Of a stretch of 33,568 nt of DNA, positions 24,051 through 32,683 are shown piece after piece. Within the stretch, counting starts at the first letter, position 1. Every line of letters begins with the position of its first letter. Origin of the DNA: Bacteroidota bacterium (GTDB lineage: Bacteria > Bacteroidota > Bacteroidia > Flavobacteriales > Weeksellaceae). The position numbers and the translations under genes were made by a program. The stretch covers positions 1 through 33,568 of the forward strand of contig JAEZDQ010000159.1 in assembly GCA_023433225.1 (NCBI GenBank), given 5' to 3'. The notes beneath the pieces were generated by a model. That model searched no databases. It was not told the origin of the DNA and saw only the letters and a program-made list of their open reading frames with translations.

Positions 24051-24752
24051 TCAATTTTCGCCTGCTTCTGTTTTGGCCTCTTCTACCATTTTATCATTGG
24101 CGGTAATGGCAAACTCTACCCTTCGGTTTTGGGCACGACCGGCATCAGTGCCATTATCTGCTCTGGGTGCGGCCTCGCCTTGACCAAGTGAAGATAATCT
24201 GGAAGTAGGAATTCCTTTAGATTTCAAATAGGAAACCACTGAAGCCGCCCTCCTTTCCGAAAGGCCTTGGTTATAGGCTTCAGAACCCTTGCTGTCCGTG
24301 TGCCCTACGACAAGTATGTCGGTATCGGGATATTCTTGGAAAATACCGATTAATTGATCCAAATTCGACATTGCTTCAGAAGTTAAATTGGAACTGTCAT
24401 AACCGAATCGCACATCGGACTCTTCATCCAAGATGAGCTGAATCCCTTCAGCAGTTCGGATGACTTCTGCGCCGGGAAGCGTATTTTCGATTTTTTCCGC
24501 TTGTTTATCCATCTGGTTTCCGATTACTCCTCCGGCTACTCCACCGACTACGGCACCGACGATAGCACCCAAAGCAGCGTTGTCGCCTTTTCCAACGTTA
24601 TTTCCTAAGACTCCACCAATTACCGCTCCGGACGCCGCCCCAACAGCTGCACCCCGTTGGGTATGGTTCGTGTTTTTAACGGCATTACAACTTGATAATA
24701 CCAAACCGGAAGCGATGAGTATAGTTAGTAAATTGATTTTCATTGATTTCAT
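24051..24752 (-). CDS. OmpA-family lipoprotein with glycine-zipper segment
   Basis: A 233-residue lipoprotein with lipobox VLSSC (Cys22). A Gly/Ala-rich region (about 34-83) follows, with repeated GAxxGAxxGGVxGN patterns, a glycine-zipper that can insert in or associate with membranes. The OmpA C-terminal domain (about 105-220) contains VVGHTDSKGSEAYNQGLSERR (split at about 147-167) and ends GRAQNRRVEF, the peptidoglycan-binding signature. The likely role is to anchor the outer membrane to the cell wall. A start at 24743 (MKINLL) is equally good and would leave a more typical signal peptide. It follows the lipocalin gene after 21 bases. Confidence 0.92.
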   Translation of the reverse strand: MKSMKINLLTILIASGLVLSSCNAVKNTNHTQRGAAVGAASGAVIGGVLGNNVGKGDNAALGAIVGAVVGGVAGGVIGNQMDKQAEKIENTLPGAEVIRTAEGIQLILDEESDVRFGYDSSNLTSEAMSNLDQLIGIFQEYPDTDILVVGHTDSKGSEAYNQGLSERRAASVVSYLKSKGIPTSRLSSLGQGEAAPRADNGTDAGRAQNRRVEFAITANDKMVEEAKTEAGEN

Positions 24753-24773
24753 AATATGTTGTTTTTAAGTTGT

Positions 24774-25250
24774 TTATTGATTTTTCTGAAAGGTATAGTG
24801 AATGTTAATCGGTTTTCCATCAAATAATAAATCCTGAACCAAGGCAATGGAGGAACCCGTATTGGAAGTGATTCTTAATTTGTAACCGTCCACAACATTT
24901 TTAGGCCTTTCATCTCCGATACGTTTGAAATTGAAATAAGATTGCCCGCCTTCCTCGGTTATAAACCATTTGATTTTATTGGTTTGTTGCGGACAATCGC
25001 TGCCGGAACCTAAAGTGTAAGTTCCGCTTGCGTTATTTTGAACCAATTCCCAAGAACTGCCTTCATAACATTTGAGGCTTGCTTCGTCAAAAACATTCAC
25101 CATCACAGATTTTTCATTAACTCCCGAAATTGAAACATCGGTAACTGTCCAACTGCCACGCATTAATTTTTCACTATCGGCAATTGCTTTGGTATTGGTA
25201 CACGCAACAAATGCAAACGCCCAGATACCGATAAAAATCATTTTTTTCAT
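24774..25250 (-). CDS. lipocalin-like lipoprotein
   Basis: A 158-residue lipoprotein with a lipobox FVAC (Cys17), followed by a lipocalin-type domain: LMRGSWTVTDVSI near residue 29, the conserved CYEGSSWELVQNNASGTYTL (about 61-80) and SGSDCPQQTNKIKWFI. This pattern belongs to a Bacteroidota lipocalin-like group often encoded directly before an OmpA-family gene, as here. A small ligand or structural role at the outer membrane is a guess. No exact -7 element was found in front of it. Confidence 0.82.
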   Translation of the reverse strand: MKKMIFIGIWAFAFVACTNTKAIADSEKLMRGSWTVTDVSISGVNEKSVMVNVFDEASLKCYEGSSWELVQNNASGTYTLGSGSDCPQQTNKIKWFITEEGGQSYFNFKRIGDERPKNVVDGYKLRITSNTGSSIALVQDLLFDGKPINIHYTFQKNQ

Positions 25251-25373
25251 AGTCTTGATTTTAATTTATTGTTAAACCCACAAAAAACGACCGTTATAAG
25301 TTTGATTTGCGCGGTTTTTTCCTAAAAAAGGTCACGCAGGATGGTAGCGTTTAAAACAAAAGCCTATTTGCCT

Positions 25374-26243
25374 TTATTTGAGGTCAAGCTTGATTTTATA
25401 TACCAAAGAAGAAAAATTCCCGGTAAATAACCCATTTAAATTTGAAATGAGTGCAATCAATATAGCTCTTAAAAACCCCCACTTTTTTCTTTTATATTTT
25501 TCTGAAAGCAGACTTATATAAAAGCTATCAAACCATAACGGGTAGGTATTTTCAATTTTCATACCAAAACGGGCAAACAGGAGCTGCATGGATTCGGGAG
25601 AAAAGTGCCAAAGATGGCGGGGAACGTCGTATGCGGCCCAATATTCTTTGTAAAATTTTGCGTCGAAAGATTGGTAGTTGGGAACGGCAATGAAGATTTC
25701 ACCGTCCGGGTTGAGGTGGGTTTTGAGTTCTTCAATGAATTCATAGAGATTGGGAATATGCTCCAGAACATGCCATAAAGTAATCGTATCAAAAGTGGTC
25801 GGAATATCTTTTAATTCTGAATAATGTAAAACTTCTTTTCCTAACTTTTGGATGGCGATATTCTTGGCAACGGGATTGGGTTCAACTCCTGAAATTTCCC
25901 AATTCTTTTTTTTTGCATACAACAAAAAGTCACCCGTACCGCAACCGTAATCCAATAATTTCATTCCCGATTCTGGCCGTTTAAGTCTTTGGAATTTCTG
26001 CCGTATGTTCAATTTTTTAATCCACTGATAGGCCTTGTCGGTCATCTTTTCTTTGGCATCCGAATGAGAAATATAGTCTTCGCTATCATAATAAGGATTT
26101 AAATTCTCTGGCCTTGGATGGGTTTCGAGGAAACCAAATTCTGGATTCCTTTTAAGGAAAAATTCTTCTTGAGTTAAAAAGTAATCCTTCAAATGGAGTT
26201 CAATATAGCCGGAATCAGTTGTATTTAAATGTTCTGTATCCAT
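25374..26243 (-). CDS. class I SAM-dependent methyltransferase
   Basis: A 289-residue methyltransferase of the Methyltransf_23 type. The SAM-binding motif is LLDYGCGTGDFLLYAKK (about 94-110), with the acidic SGVEPNPVA next and the post-I motif TLWHVLEHIPN (about 155-165). The C-terminal part is hydrophobic (about 245-275) and may contact the membrane. Relatives act on sugars, lipids or quinones; the substrate is unknown. It is the last gene of the patatin-ybeY-mnmG block. The 19 bases between it and mnmG hold a parS-like site. Confidence 0.85.
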   Translation of the reverse strand: MDTEHLNTTDSGYIELHLKDYFLTQEEFFLKRNPEFGFLETHPRPENLNPYYDSEDYISHSDAKEKMTDKAYQWIKKLNIRQKFQRLKRPESGMKLLDYGCGTGDFLLYAKKKNWEISGVEPNPVAKNIAIQKLGKEVLHYSELKDIPTTFDTITLWHVLEHIPNLYEFIEELKTHLNPDGEIFIAVPNYQSFDAKFYKEYWAAYDVPRHLWHFSPESMQLLFARFGMKIENTYPLWFDSFYISLLSEKYKRKKWGFLRAILIALISNLNGLFTGNFSSLVYKIKLDLK

Positions 26244-26259
26244 TGTTTCACGTGGAACG
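26244..26259. promoter_or_regulatory. parS-like site 1, between mnmG and the methyltransferase gene
   Basis: TGTTTCACGTGGAACG matches 14 of 16 positions of the parS consensus TGTTTCACGTGAAACA. It fills the 19-base gap between the mnmG stop and the methyltransferase ATG. Confidence 0.75.
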
Positions 26260-26262
26260 ATT

Positions 26263-28131
26263 TCACCTGCCCATATAAATTAATAAAATACTGATGTCAG
26301 AGGGAGAAACCCCACTTATTCTGGAAGCTTGAGCAATCGTGTCCGGCCGTGTCTTCTCGCGCTTTTGTTTGGCCTCGGTGGACAGGGAAAGAAGTTGGGA
26401 ATAATCGAAATTTTCAGGGATTTTTAAATTCTCCAAACGTTTCAATTTATTTGCGTTTTCTTCCTCTTTCTTGATGTATCCACGGTATTTGATTTGAATT
26501 TCAGACTTCTCTAATTCTTCTTCTGTGAGCCCGTAATCATTTGCAAAGCCTTGAACGCGTTCAATGGGTAATAGGTCATTAATCCCAATTTCCGGCCGGG
26601 AAAGGACGGTAAACATTTTCATGCTTTGGGTAATAGGCATTCCCTTGTTTTGTTCAATACTTGGATTAATTTCTTCCGGCAGAATGGAGTTTTTTTCAAA
26701 AAACCGAACCATTTTTTCGACTTTTCCTTGTTTATCTTCCATTCTTCTCAGTCTTTCATTGGACGCCAAACCGACTTGATTCGATAAAGGAGTTAATCTT
26801 TCGTCGGCATTATCCTGACGAAGCAAAATTCGGTATTCCGCTCGCGAGGTAAACATTCTATAAGGCTCTTCGGTTCCTTTTGTAATAAGGTCGTCGATTA
26901 AAACACCAATATAAGCTTCGTTTCTTTTCAGGATGAAAGGGTCTTTTTCGTTTACTTTTAAATGCGCATTCATACCTGCAATTAAGCCTTGGCTTGCCGC
27001 CTCTTCATACCCGGTAGTTCCATTGATTTGACCTGCAAAGAACAGATTACCAATGAGTTTTGTTTCCAATGAGTGTTTCAATTGGGTGGGCGGAAAATAA
27101 TCGTATTCAATGGCGTAGCCAGGTCTGAATATCTTAGCTTTTTCGAATCCTGGAATGGATCGGATGGCGTTTGCCTGTACATCATCCGGCAATGAAGTTG
27201 AAAACCCGTTTACATAGATTTCTACCGTGTTCCAACCTTCCGGTTCGGCGAAGATTTGGTGTCTTTCCCGTTCGGCAAAGCGGTTGATTTTATCCTCAAT
27301 AGAGGGGCAATATCGCGGCCCGGTACTTTGAATCGCGCCGTTGAACATGGGGGAGCGGTCGAAACCTTCCCGTAACAAATCATGAACTGTCGGGTTGGTA
27401 TAGGTAATCCAACAACTTCGTTGTTCATTGAGTTTAGGGGTCTCTGTATAGGAAAATTTTTTAGGGTTTTCGTCCCCTTTTTGTTCTTCCATTTTTGAAT
27501 AATCCAAAGACCTTCCGTCTACACGCGGAGGTGTTCCGGTTTTCATCCGGCCGGAATCAAATCCGAGACTAACCAATTGCTCTGTAATGCCTCTAGCTGC
27601 TTTTTCTCCCATTCGTCCACCACCAAACTGTTTGTCACCTATGTGAATGAGGCCGTTCAAAAACGTTCCATTGGTAAGAATTACGGCTTTGGATCGGATT
27701 TTCATACCCATCCCGGTGCGGACACCTACGACTTGGTTTTTTTCGATTAGAAGCCCGTTGACCATGTCTTGGAAGAAATCCACGTTGGGATTTCTTTCCA
27801 GTGTCAGCCGCCATTCTTCTGCAAACCGCATTCGGTCTGATTGGGCGCGTGGGCTCCACATGGCCGGGCCTTTGGACAGGTTCAACATTTTAAATTGTAT
27901 CATGGTTTTGTCGGTCACGATTCCCGACATTCCGCCGAGTGCGTCGATTTCACGTACAATTTGCCCTTTTGCAATTCCGCCCATAGCAGGGTTACATGAC
28001 ATTTGTGCGATGGCCTGTAAGTTCATGGTTACCAAAAGCACTTTTGAGCCCATATTGGCTGCAGCCGCCGCAGCTTCTGCGCCCGCGTGTCCCCCACCCA
28101 CTACAATTATGTCATATTCAGTCAAAAACAT
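26263..28131 (-). CDS. mnmG: tRNA uridine-5-carboxymethylaminomethyl synthesis enzyme MnmG (GidA)
   Basis: MnmG works with MnmE to form the carboxymethylaminomethyl group at wobble U34 of several tRNAs, using FAD and a folate donor. With the ATG at 28131 the protein has 622 residues, the usual length. Visible are the FAD loop IIVVGGGHAGAEAA near residue 8, SCNPAMGGIAKGQIVREIDALGG (about 46-68), TGTPPRVDGRS, GPRYCPSIEDKI and the C-terminal ASRISGVSPSDISILLIYM. A TTG at 28137 is an unlikely earlier start. parS-like sites lie directly upstream and downstream. In several phyla mnmG lies near oriC and parAB, but parAB is not in this window. Confidence 0.97.
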   Translation of the reverse strand: MFLTEYDIIVVGGGHAGAEAAAAAANMGSKVLLVTMNLQAIAQMSCNPAMGGIAKGQIVREIDALGGMSGIVTDKTMIQFKMLNLSKGPAMWSPRAQSDRMRFAEEWRLTLERNPNVDFFQDMVNGLLIEKNQVVGVRTGMGMKIRSKAVILTNGTFLNGLIHIGDKQFGGGRMGEKAARGITEQLVSLGFDSGRMKTGTPPRVDGRSLDYSKMEEQKGDENPKKFSYTETPKLNEQRSCWITYTNPTVHDLLREGFDRSPMFNGAIQSTGPRYCPSIEDKINRFAERERHQIFAEPEGWNTVEIYVNGFSTSLPDDVQANAIRSIPGFEKAKIFRPGYAIEYDYFPPTQLKHSLETKLIGNLFFAGQINGTTGYEEAASQGLIAGMNAHLKVNEKDPFILKRNEAYIGVLIDDLITKGTEEPYRMFTSRAEYRILLRQDNADERLTPLSNQVGLASNERLRRMEDKQGKVEKMVRFFEKNSILPEEINPSIEQNKGMPITQSMKMFTVLSRPEIGINDLLPIERVQGFANDYGLTEEELEKSEIQIKYRGYIKKEEENANKLKRLENLKIPENFDYSQLLSLSTEAKQKREKTRPDTIAQASRISGVSPSDISILLIYMGR

Positions 28132-28146
28132 ATTCAAATCTTGATT

Positions 28147-28162
28147 CGTTCCACGTGGAACA
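28147..28162. promoter_or_regulatory. parS-like site 2, upstream of mnmG
   Basis: CGTTCCACGTGGAACA contains the perfect 14-base palindrome GTTCCACGTGGAAC (28148-28161), the form of parS known from Pseudomonas. It lies between the ybeY stop and the mnmG start. Confidence 0.8.
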
Positions 28163-28166
28163 TTAT

Positions 28167-28580
28167 TTAAATTAAGACGAATTTGAGATAAAAATCTTCT
28201 AATTCAGTCATTTTTTGTTTTTCCAATTCGGTTTTATCGCCATAACCCATAAAATGCAATACACCATGAATCATCACTCGTGCCAATTCGTTTTTGAATT
28301 CAGTCTGATTTTCTTTTGCATTCTCAGTAATTCGGTCAACACTGATGTAAATATCGCCGGTTAAATCGGAACCCTGAGAATATTGAAAACCGATGACATC
28401 GGTATAATAATCATGGTTTAAATAATCGCGGTTGATTTCTAATAAATATTCATCATCGCAAAATATATAATTGAGTTCTCCAATGCTGAAACCTTCTTTT
28501 TGAACCGATTCTTTTATCCAGTTTTTCCAAACACGGGAATCCTTTAACTTAAAGTCGGTTTCATAGAAGAATGCAATCAT
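28167..28580 (-). CDS. ybeY: YbeY-family rRNA maturation endoribonuclease
   Basis: YbeY is a metal-dependent RNase involved in 16S rRNA 3'-end maturation and ribosome quality control. The 137-residue protein shows NRDYLNHDYYTDVIGFQYS (about 49-67) and the metal-site motif ARVMIHGVLHFMGYGDKT (about 105-122). Two of the three canonical His ligands (HGxLH) are present. In most bacteria the motif ends GYDH; here it is GYGDK, so the third His is replaced, as in other Bacteroidota YbeY that I recall. It starts 9 bases after the patatin-like gene. Confidence 0.9.
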   Translation of the reverse strand: MIAFFYETDFKLKDSRVWKNWIKESVQKEGFSIGELNYIFCDDEYLLEINRDYLNHDYYTDVIGFQYSQGSDLTGDIYISVDRITENAKENQTEFKNELARVMIHGVLHFMGYGDKTELEKQKMTELEDFYLKFVLI

Positions 28581-28584
28581 TTTG

Positions 28585-28592
28585 CAAAGTTA
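28585..28592 (-). promoter_or_regulatory. -7-like element at the ybeY start
   Basis: TAACTTTG on the minus strand, exact TAnnTTTG, 4 bases from the ybeY ATG and sharing its TAA with the stop codon of the patatin gene. It could give ybeY-mnmG its own, nearly leaderless, transcript inside the operon. Confidence 0.35.
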
Positions 28593-30779
28593 AAACCAAA
28601 ATCCGAGAGAAACATTGAATAAGCCTGATTTTGTGTAAGGTGAATAAGTCCAGTAACCGTTGATCGGCCCCAGCGGACTGTCATAACCATAGCTTAGGCC
28701 ATAGCCGGTATATTTGTATTGGAATAATTGTAAATCGTTGAAATCATTTTCTACATTCCCCATATTGTAAAAAGCGGTTAAATAATGATTTTTTAAAATT
28801 TTTGTTTGAATAGCGGTTCCTAAAACCATTTTGTTGTCACCTGAAACCGTAAAGAAGGGCAAGCCGTAAAAACGGGTATAATTCATAAAATTTTGTTCCA
28901 CATAACCACCCAAAGTAAATTTCTGTGCAATTGGGGGGAAATTACTGAAATAGGTTCCAAAAGATCCGAATAATCTGGCCGATGCCCAAGGACTTATAGG
29001 GCGATTTATTTCAAAAGAAGTTGAAATAGAGGATGTTTCATTGAAATTGTCCGCATTGGATTGAAATAAATACTTAAATTCACCATCGAATTTTACACCT
29101 TGTCGGGGAAAGTTAGGGTTGCTCCGGGTGTCACCTCGCAGATAGCCGTAAACGCTCATATAATAACTGTTCTCAATTCTACGAAACGGGCTGTCAACGG
29201 GTAAATTATTGGTTTTTATATTTAAATATTGATGCTCGACGCCTCCGCCGACTGCATATTTTTCATAAAGTGTTGATTGTACATAAAATTGATTGATGAA
29301 TTCGTCAAATTGATAATCCAGCGTGAGCGGATTAGCCTCCGGATTAAAATTTGAAATGTCCGTTTCAGTATCAAATTGCATAAAATAAGAATTAATCCCA
29401 AAACTGGGATAATAGCCATTATCAACATAATAATTGAATTCGTATCGCGGAAAATCCCCTAAAATTAAATCCCCCGAAAAAATGGAATTATCAACCAAAA
29501 GGTGCTTCGCGGTAAAGTTCAACAACAAACCGGTTTTAAATAAGTCATCATAATGGAGACCGAATTTGATGGATTGCTTGGTCGGTTTTTCACGAATCAC
29601 GATAACCATCTTTTTATGGCCGTCCTCATTATCAATCAACCTATAAAAAACCTTATTGAAATTTCCGGTAGCGTACAAACGCTGTATCCCATCTTTGATG
29701 TCATTGTAGCCAGTCAACTGAGGAGGCTTTATTCCCACTTTTCCTTTGATATAAGAACGGTTGTAAGCATCCAATCCTCTGATCTCTAAGTCTGTAATCA
29801 GAACATATTCTTCATGTTCAACGGGTCTTCGTTTCGGAATAAGGTTTCCCTGAAGAGCTGCAACCTTCTCTAATTCTGGAAGAATGGCTTTGGCAGCCTG
29901 ATAGCCTGCCGATACAATACTGTCCTTGGCGTCAAAACTGGTAACGCCGTAACCTTCTAAGTCGGGTTTAATCGAAACATCCACCAATTGGCTTTGTTCA
30001 TTTGATTTTTCCGCAATGTTGTAAGTGATGATTTGCTCGATCACCTTCGTGGCGGAATTGAGGTATTCTTGACTCAATAGCCCTTCTTGCAAATCTACAC
30101 CAATAATGATATCAGCACCCATGTCAATCACTTCCTGCACCGGGTAATTGTTTTTTACACCTCCGTCTATGAACATTTCACCATCGATGAAAACCGGTTC
30201 CAATAAAGTAGGATAAGCACCACTGGCCATGACGACCTGCGGCAAATAACCGGAACGGAAAACAACCGATTCCCCGGTACTCAATTTGGTGGCAACACAG
30301 ACAAAAGGGATAGGAAGTTTATTGAAATCATTCACTCCATGAACATGCCGAAAAAGATAAGTTAATGCCTCCGTAGTACCTTGGCCACTCGACAAAGCGT
30401 TGGGGAAACTCAATTTGAAATTGTCAAAAGGCAACTCCAAGATGTATTTTTCTCGGTAGGATTTATCAAAAAAAGGCAAATCAGTCCTCGACTTTTCATT
30501 TAACAACATCCTGTTCAAATCTAAAGTATACATGATTTTCTCTAATTCTGTCGCAGAATACCCGGATGCATACAGGCCGCCGATAATAGCTCCAATGCTG
30601 GTTCCACCGATGTAGTCTACTTGGATTCCCGCCTCTTCCATTACTTTTAACACGCCAATGTGGGCATAACCTTTGGCCCCTCCCCCGCTTAACACCAATC
30701 CCACCTTTGGGCGCGCTGGATTTTGGGCGAAAAGGCACCCTAAGAGCAGCATCAAAACCAATCCCAAATAAATGCGCAT
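28590..30779 (-). CDS. patatin-like phospholipase with C-terminal outer-membrane barrel
   Basis: A 729-residue protein with a signal peptide (about 1-19, ending LFAQ). The patatin domain (about 26-300) has the oxyanion loop SGGGAKGYAHIG (31-42), the nucleophile Ser61 in GGTSIGA and the catalytic Asp205 in IDGGVKNNYP. A POTRA-like segment follows (about 325-395, EYVLITDLEIRGLDAYNRSY is split across its start), then a 16-strand-type surface-antigen barrel to residue 729, ending in the C-terminal Phe expected of a BAM substrate. This layout resembles PlpD-type (type Vd) proteins, but the barrel keeps the patatin domain tethered. It heads the operon with ybeY and mnmG. Confidence 0.92.
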   Translation of the reverse strand: MRIYLGLVLMLLLGCLFAQNPARPKVGLVLSGGGAKGYAHIGVLKVMEEAGIQVDYIGGTSIGAIIGGLYASGYSATELEKIMYTLDLNRMLLNEKSRTDLPFFDKSYREKYILELPFDNFKLSFPNALSSGQGTTEALTYLFRHVHGVNDFNKLPIPFVCVATKLSTGESVVFRSGYLPQVVMASGAYPTLLEPVFIDGEMFIDGGVKNNYPVQEVIDMGADIIIGVDLQEGLLSQEYLNSATKVIEQIITYNIAEKSNEQSQLVDVSIKPDLEGYGVTSFDAKDSIVSAGYQAAKAILPELEKVAALQGNLIPKRRPVEHEEYVLITDLEIRGLDAYNRSYIKGKVGIKPPQLTGYNDIKDGIQRLYATGNFNKVFYRLIDNEDGHKKMVIVIREKPTKQSIKFGLHYDDLFKTGLLLNFTAKHLLVDNSIFSGDLILGDFPRYEFNYYVDNGYYPSFGINSYFMQFDTETDISNFNPEANPLTLDYQFDEFINQFYVQSTLYEKYAVGGGVEHQYLNIKTNNLPVDSPFRRIENSYYMSVYGYLRGDTRSNPNFPRQGVKFDGEFKYLFQSNADNFNETSSISTSFEINRPISPWASARLFGSFGTYFSNFPPIAQKFTLGGYVEQNFMNYTRFYGLPFFTVSGDNKMVLGTAIQTKILKNHYLTAFYNMGNVENDFNDLQLFQYKYTGYGLSYGYDSPLGPINGYWTYSPYTKSGLFNVSLGFWF

Positions 30780-30796
30780 AAATCCTTATTCTTCAA

Positions 30797-30804
30797 CAAA
30801 TGTA
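30797..30804 (-). promoter_or_regulatory. -7 promoter element for the patatin-ybeY-mnmG operon
   Basis: TACATTTG on the minus strand, exact TAnnTTTG, 17 bases upstream of the patatin ATG. Confidence 0.5.
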
Positions 30805-30863
30805 CAATAAACCAACTCATCGAAAATAACAATTAATCTTCCCTACTATTGCCGTATTTATGT

Positions 30864-30871
30864 TAATTTTG
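30864..30871 (+). promoter_or_regulatory. -7 promoter element for asd-trmH
   Basis: TAATTTTG, exact TAnnTTTG, 15 bases before the asd ATG. Confidence 0.5.
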
Positions 30872-30886
30872 CGGTAAATAGTTCGG

Positions 30887-31894
30887 ATGAAAGTTGCAGT
30901 AATAGGTGCTACCGGGATGGTAGGCAGGATAATTTTGAAAGTTTTGGAAGAAAGAAATTTCCCGGTTTCGGAACTGATTCCGGTCGCCTCTGAAAACTCC
31001 GTCGGGAAAACCGTCGAATTCAAAGGAACCGCCTATACAATCTTCGGTATTAAAGATGCGATACTACAAAAGCCGGATATCGCTCTGTTTTCAGCCGGTG
31101 GAGAAACTTCCCGCGAATGGGCACCAAAATTTGCAGAGGCAGGGACGACTGTTATCGACAATTCCTCTGCCTGGCGGATGGAACCGGGCATCCCTTTGGT
31201 GGTTCCTGAAATCAATGCAGACAGCATACGAGTTGAAGACAAAATCATTGCAAACCCCAATTGCTCTACGATTCAATTGGTTATGGTTTTGAGCCCTTTA
31301 CACCAAAGATACAAAATCAAGCGGGTCGTGGTTTCCACCTATCAGTCCGTTACCGGAACCGGTAAAGAGGCCGTGGAGCAATTAGAAGGTGAAATCGCTG
31401 GAAAAAACCCGAAGAAAAAATACCCTTACCAAATTTTTAAGAACGCCCTTCCCCACTGCGATATTTTTGAGGATTCAGGCTATACGAAGGAAGAAATGAA
31501 GATTTCACGTGAAACCCAAAAAATCCTCAATGACACTAATATTGCCTTGACCGCAACGGCCGTTCGAGTCCCGGTTCAGGGCGGACATTCCGAGTCGGTT
31601 AATGTGGAATTTACCCAAGATTTTGAAGAAGCAGAAATCAGAAAAATTCTGCACCAAACGCCGGGGATTGTTTTGCAGGACAACCCGGAAACCAATACCT
31701 ACCCCATGCCTTTTTATGCGGAGGGAAAAGACGATGTTTTCGTAGGAAGGATTCGCCGGGATTACTCCCAACCCAACACGCTCAATATGTGGATAGTCGC
31801 CGATAATTTACGGAAGGGGGCCGCTACCAATGCTGTCCAAATTGCAGAATATTTGGTTCAAAATAATTTGGTTACCGCTCTTGCCAAGGTTTAA
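30887..31894 (+). CDS. asd: aspartate-semialdehyde dehydrogenase
   Basis: Asd reduces aspartyl phosphate to aspartate semialdehyde with NADPH, in the route to lysine (and diaminopimelate), methionine and threonine. The 335-residue protein shows the NADP loop VIGATGMVGR (about 5-14), SAGGETSREWAP, the catalytic Cys126 in NPNCSTIQ and His234 in PVQGGHSE. The first 16 bases of codons 205-210 (KISRET) coincide with a parS-like palindrome at 31501-31516. The coding constraint of these codons does not need such a palindrome. It is followed after 3 bases by trmH. Confidence 0.96.
   Translation: MKVAVIGATGMVGRIILKVLEERNFPVSELIPVASENSVGKTVEFKGTAYTIFGIKDAILQKPDIALFSAGGETSREWAPKFAEAGTTVIDNSSAWRMEPGIPLVVPEINADSIRVEDKIIANPNCSTIQLVMVLSPLHQRYKIKRVVVSTYQSVTGTGKEAVEQLEGEIAGKNPKKKYPYQIFKNALPHCDIFEDSGYTKEEMKISRETQKILNDTNIALTATAVRVPVQGGHSESVNVEFTQDFEEAEIRKILHQTPGIVLQDNPETNTYPMPFYAEGKDDVFVGRIRRDYSQPNTLNMWIVADNLRKGAATNAVQIAEYLVQNNLVTALAKV
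31501..31516. promoter_or_regulatory. parS-like site 3, inside asd
   Basis: GATTTCACGTGAAACC matches 13 of 16 positions of TGTTTCACGTGAAACA, with an unbroken 13-base match in the core. It lies within the asd coding sequence. Confidence 0.65.
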
Positions 31895-31897
31895 TTC

Positions 31898-32683
31898 ATG
31901 CAAATCGAAAGCCCTCAAAATCCGAAAATCAAAAACCTGCTGAAGCTCCGCGAAAAATCCCGGGAAAGAAAAAAGCAAGGTTTGTTTGTGGTAGAAGGGA
32001 TTCAGGAAAATGAGTTGGCATTGGCCGCAGCATTTGAACCGGTGGAATTTTTTATTTGTGTACCGATTTTCGATGGTTCTTTGAACCTCTCTGAATTCCA
32101 AAAGGTTACCGTTTCTCCAAACGTATATGAAAAAATTGCATACCGTGGTACCACAGCAGGTTTAATCGGTGTATATAAATCCAAAACAAATAATTTAGAA
32201 GAAATTCGACTTTCCGAAAATGCTTTGGTTGTCGTTTTGGAATCGGTCGAAAAACCCGGAAATTTGGGCGCGATTTTACGAAGTTGCGACGGAGCCGGAG
32301 CAGATGCCATTATCGTTTGTGACCCATTGACCGATTTTTACAACTCAAATGTAATCCGAAGCAGCGTAGGAACGGTTTTTACCAATCAATTGGGATCTGA
32401 CAGTTTCGAAAATGTAGTTCATTGGCTGAAAAAAAATAAGTTGAAAATTGTTTCAACTTATTTGAATGAATCAACCCAAAATCTATATGAAATCGACTTC
32501 CATCCCAAAACGGCTTTGATTTTTGGAACGGAACATTCAGGTTTGACAAACGAATGGTTGGAACATTCTGACCAGACCATAAAAATCCCGATGAATGGAA
32601 AAGTGGACTCCTTAAATGTGAGCAATGCGGTTGCGATTTGTATTTACGAAGCGGTTCGACAGAAGAATTATTCAAAAAGCTGA
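31898..32683 (+). CDS. TrmH/SpoU-family RNA 2'-O-methyltransferase
   Basis: A 261-residue SPOUT methyltransferase that methylates ribose 2'-O of rRNA or tRNA. An N-terminal substrate-binding domain (about 1-95) starts IESPQNPKIKNLLKLREKS. The SPOUT domain has motif 1 EKPGNLGAILRSCDGAGAD, motif 2 ALIFGTEHSGLTNEWL and motif 3 KIPMNGKVDSLNVSNAVAI, which form the trefoil knot and SAM site. Which nucleotide it modifies cannot be told. It starts 3 bases after asd, and its last 16 bases overlap the convergent recO. Confidence 0.92.
   Translation: MQIESPQNPKIKNLLKLREKSRERKKQGLFVVEGIQENELALAAAFEPVEFFICVPIFDGSLNLSEFQKVTVSPNVYEKIAYRGTTAGLIGVYKSKTNNLEEIRLSENALVVVLESVEKPGNLGAILRSCDGAGADAIIVCDPLTDFYNSNVIRSSVGTVFTNQLGSDSFENVVHWLKKNKLKIVSTYLNESTQNLYEIDFHPKTALIFGTEHSGLTNEWLEHSDQTIKIPMNGKVDSLNVSNAVAICIYEAVRQKNYSKS

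Noticed and set aside
25297..25304. A plus-strand TAAGTTTG motif between the methyltransferase and lipocalin genes, as the promoter of a small RNA
   Set aside because: No gene follows on that strand and the downstream sequence has no clear hairpin-plus-T-tract terminator, only an A/T stretch; one motif match is not enough.
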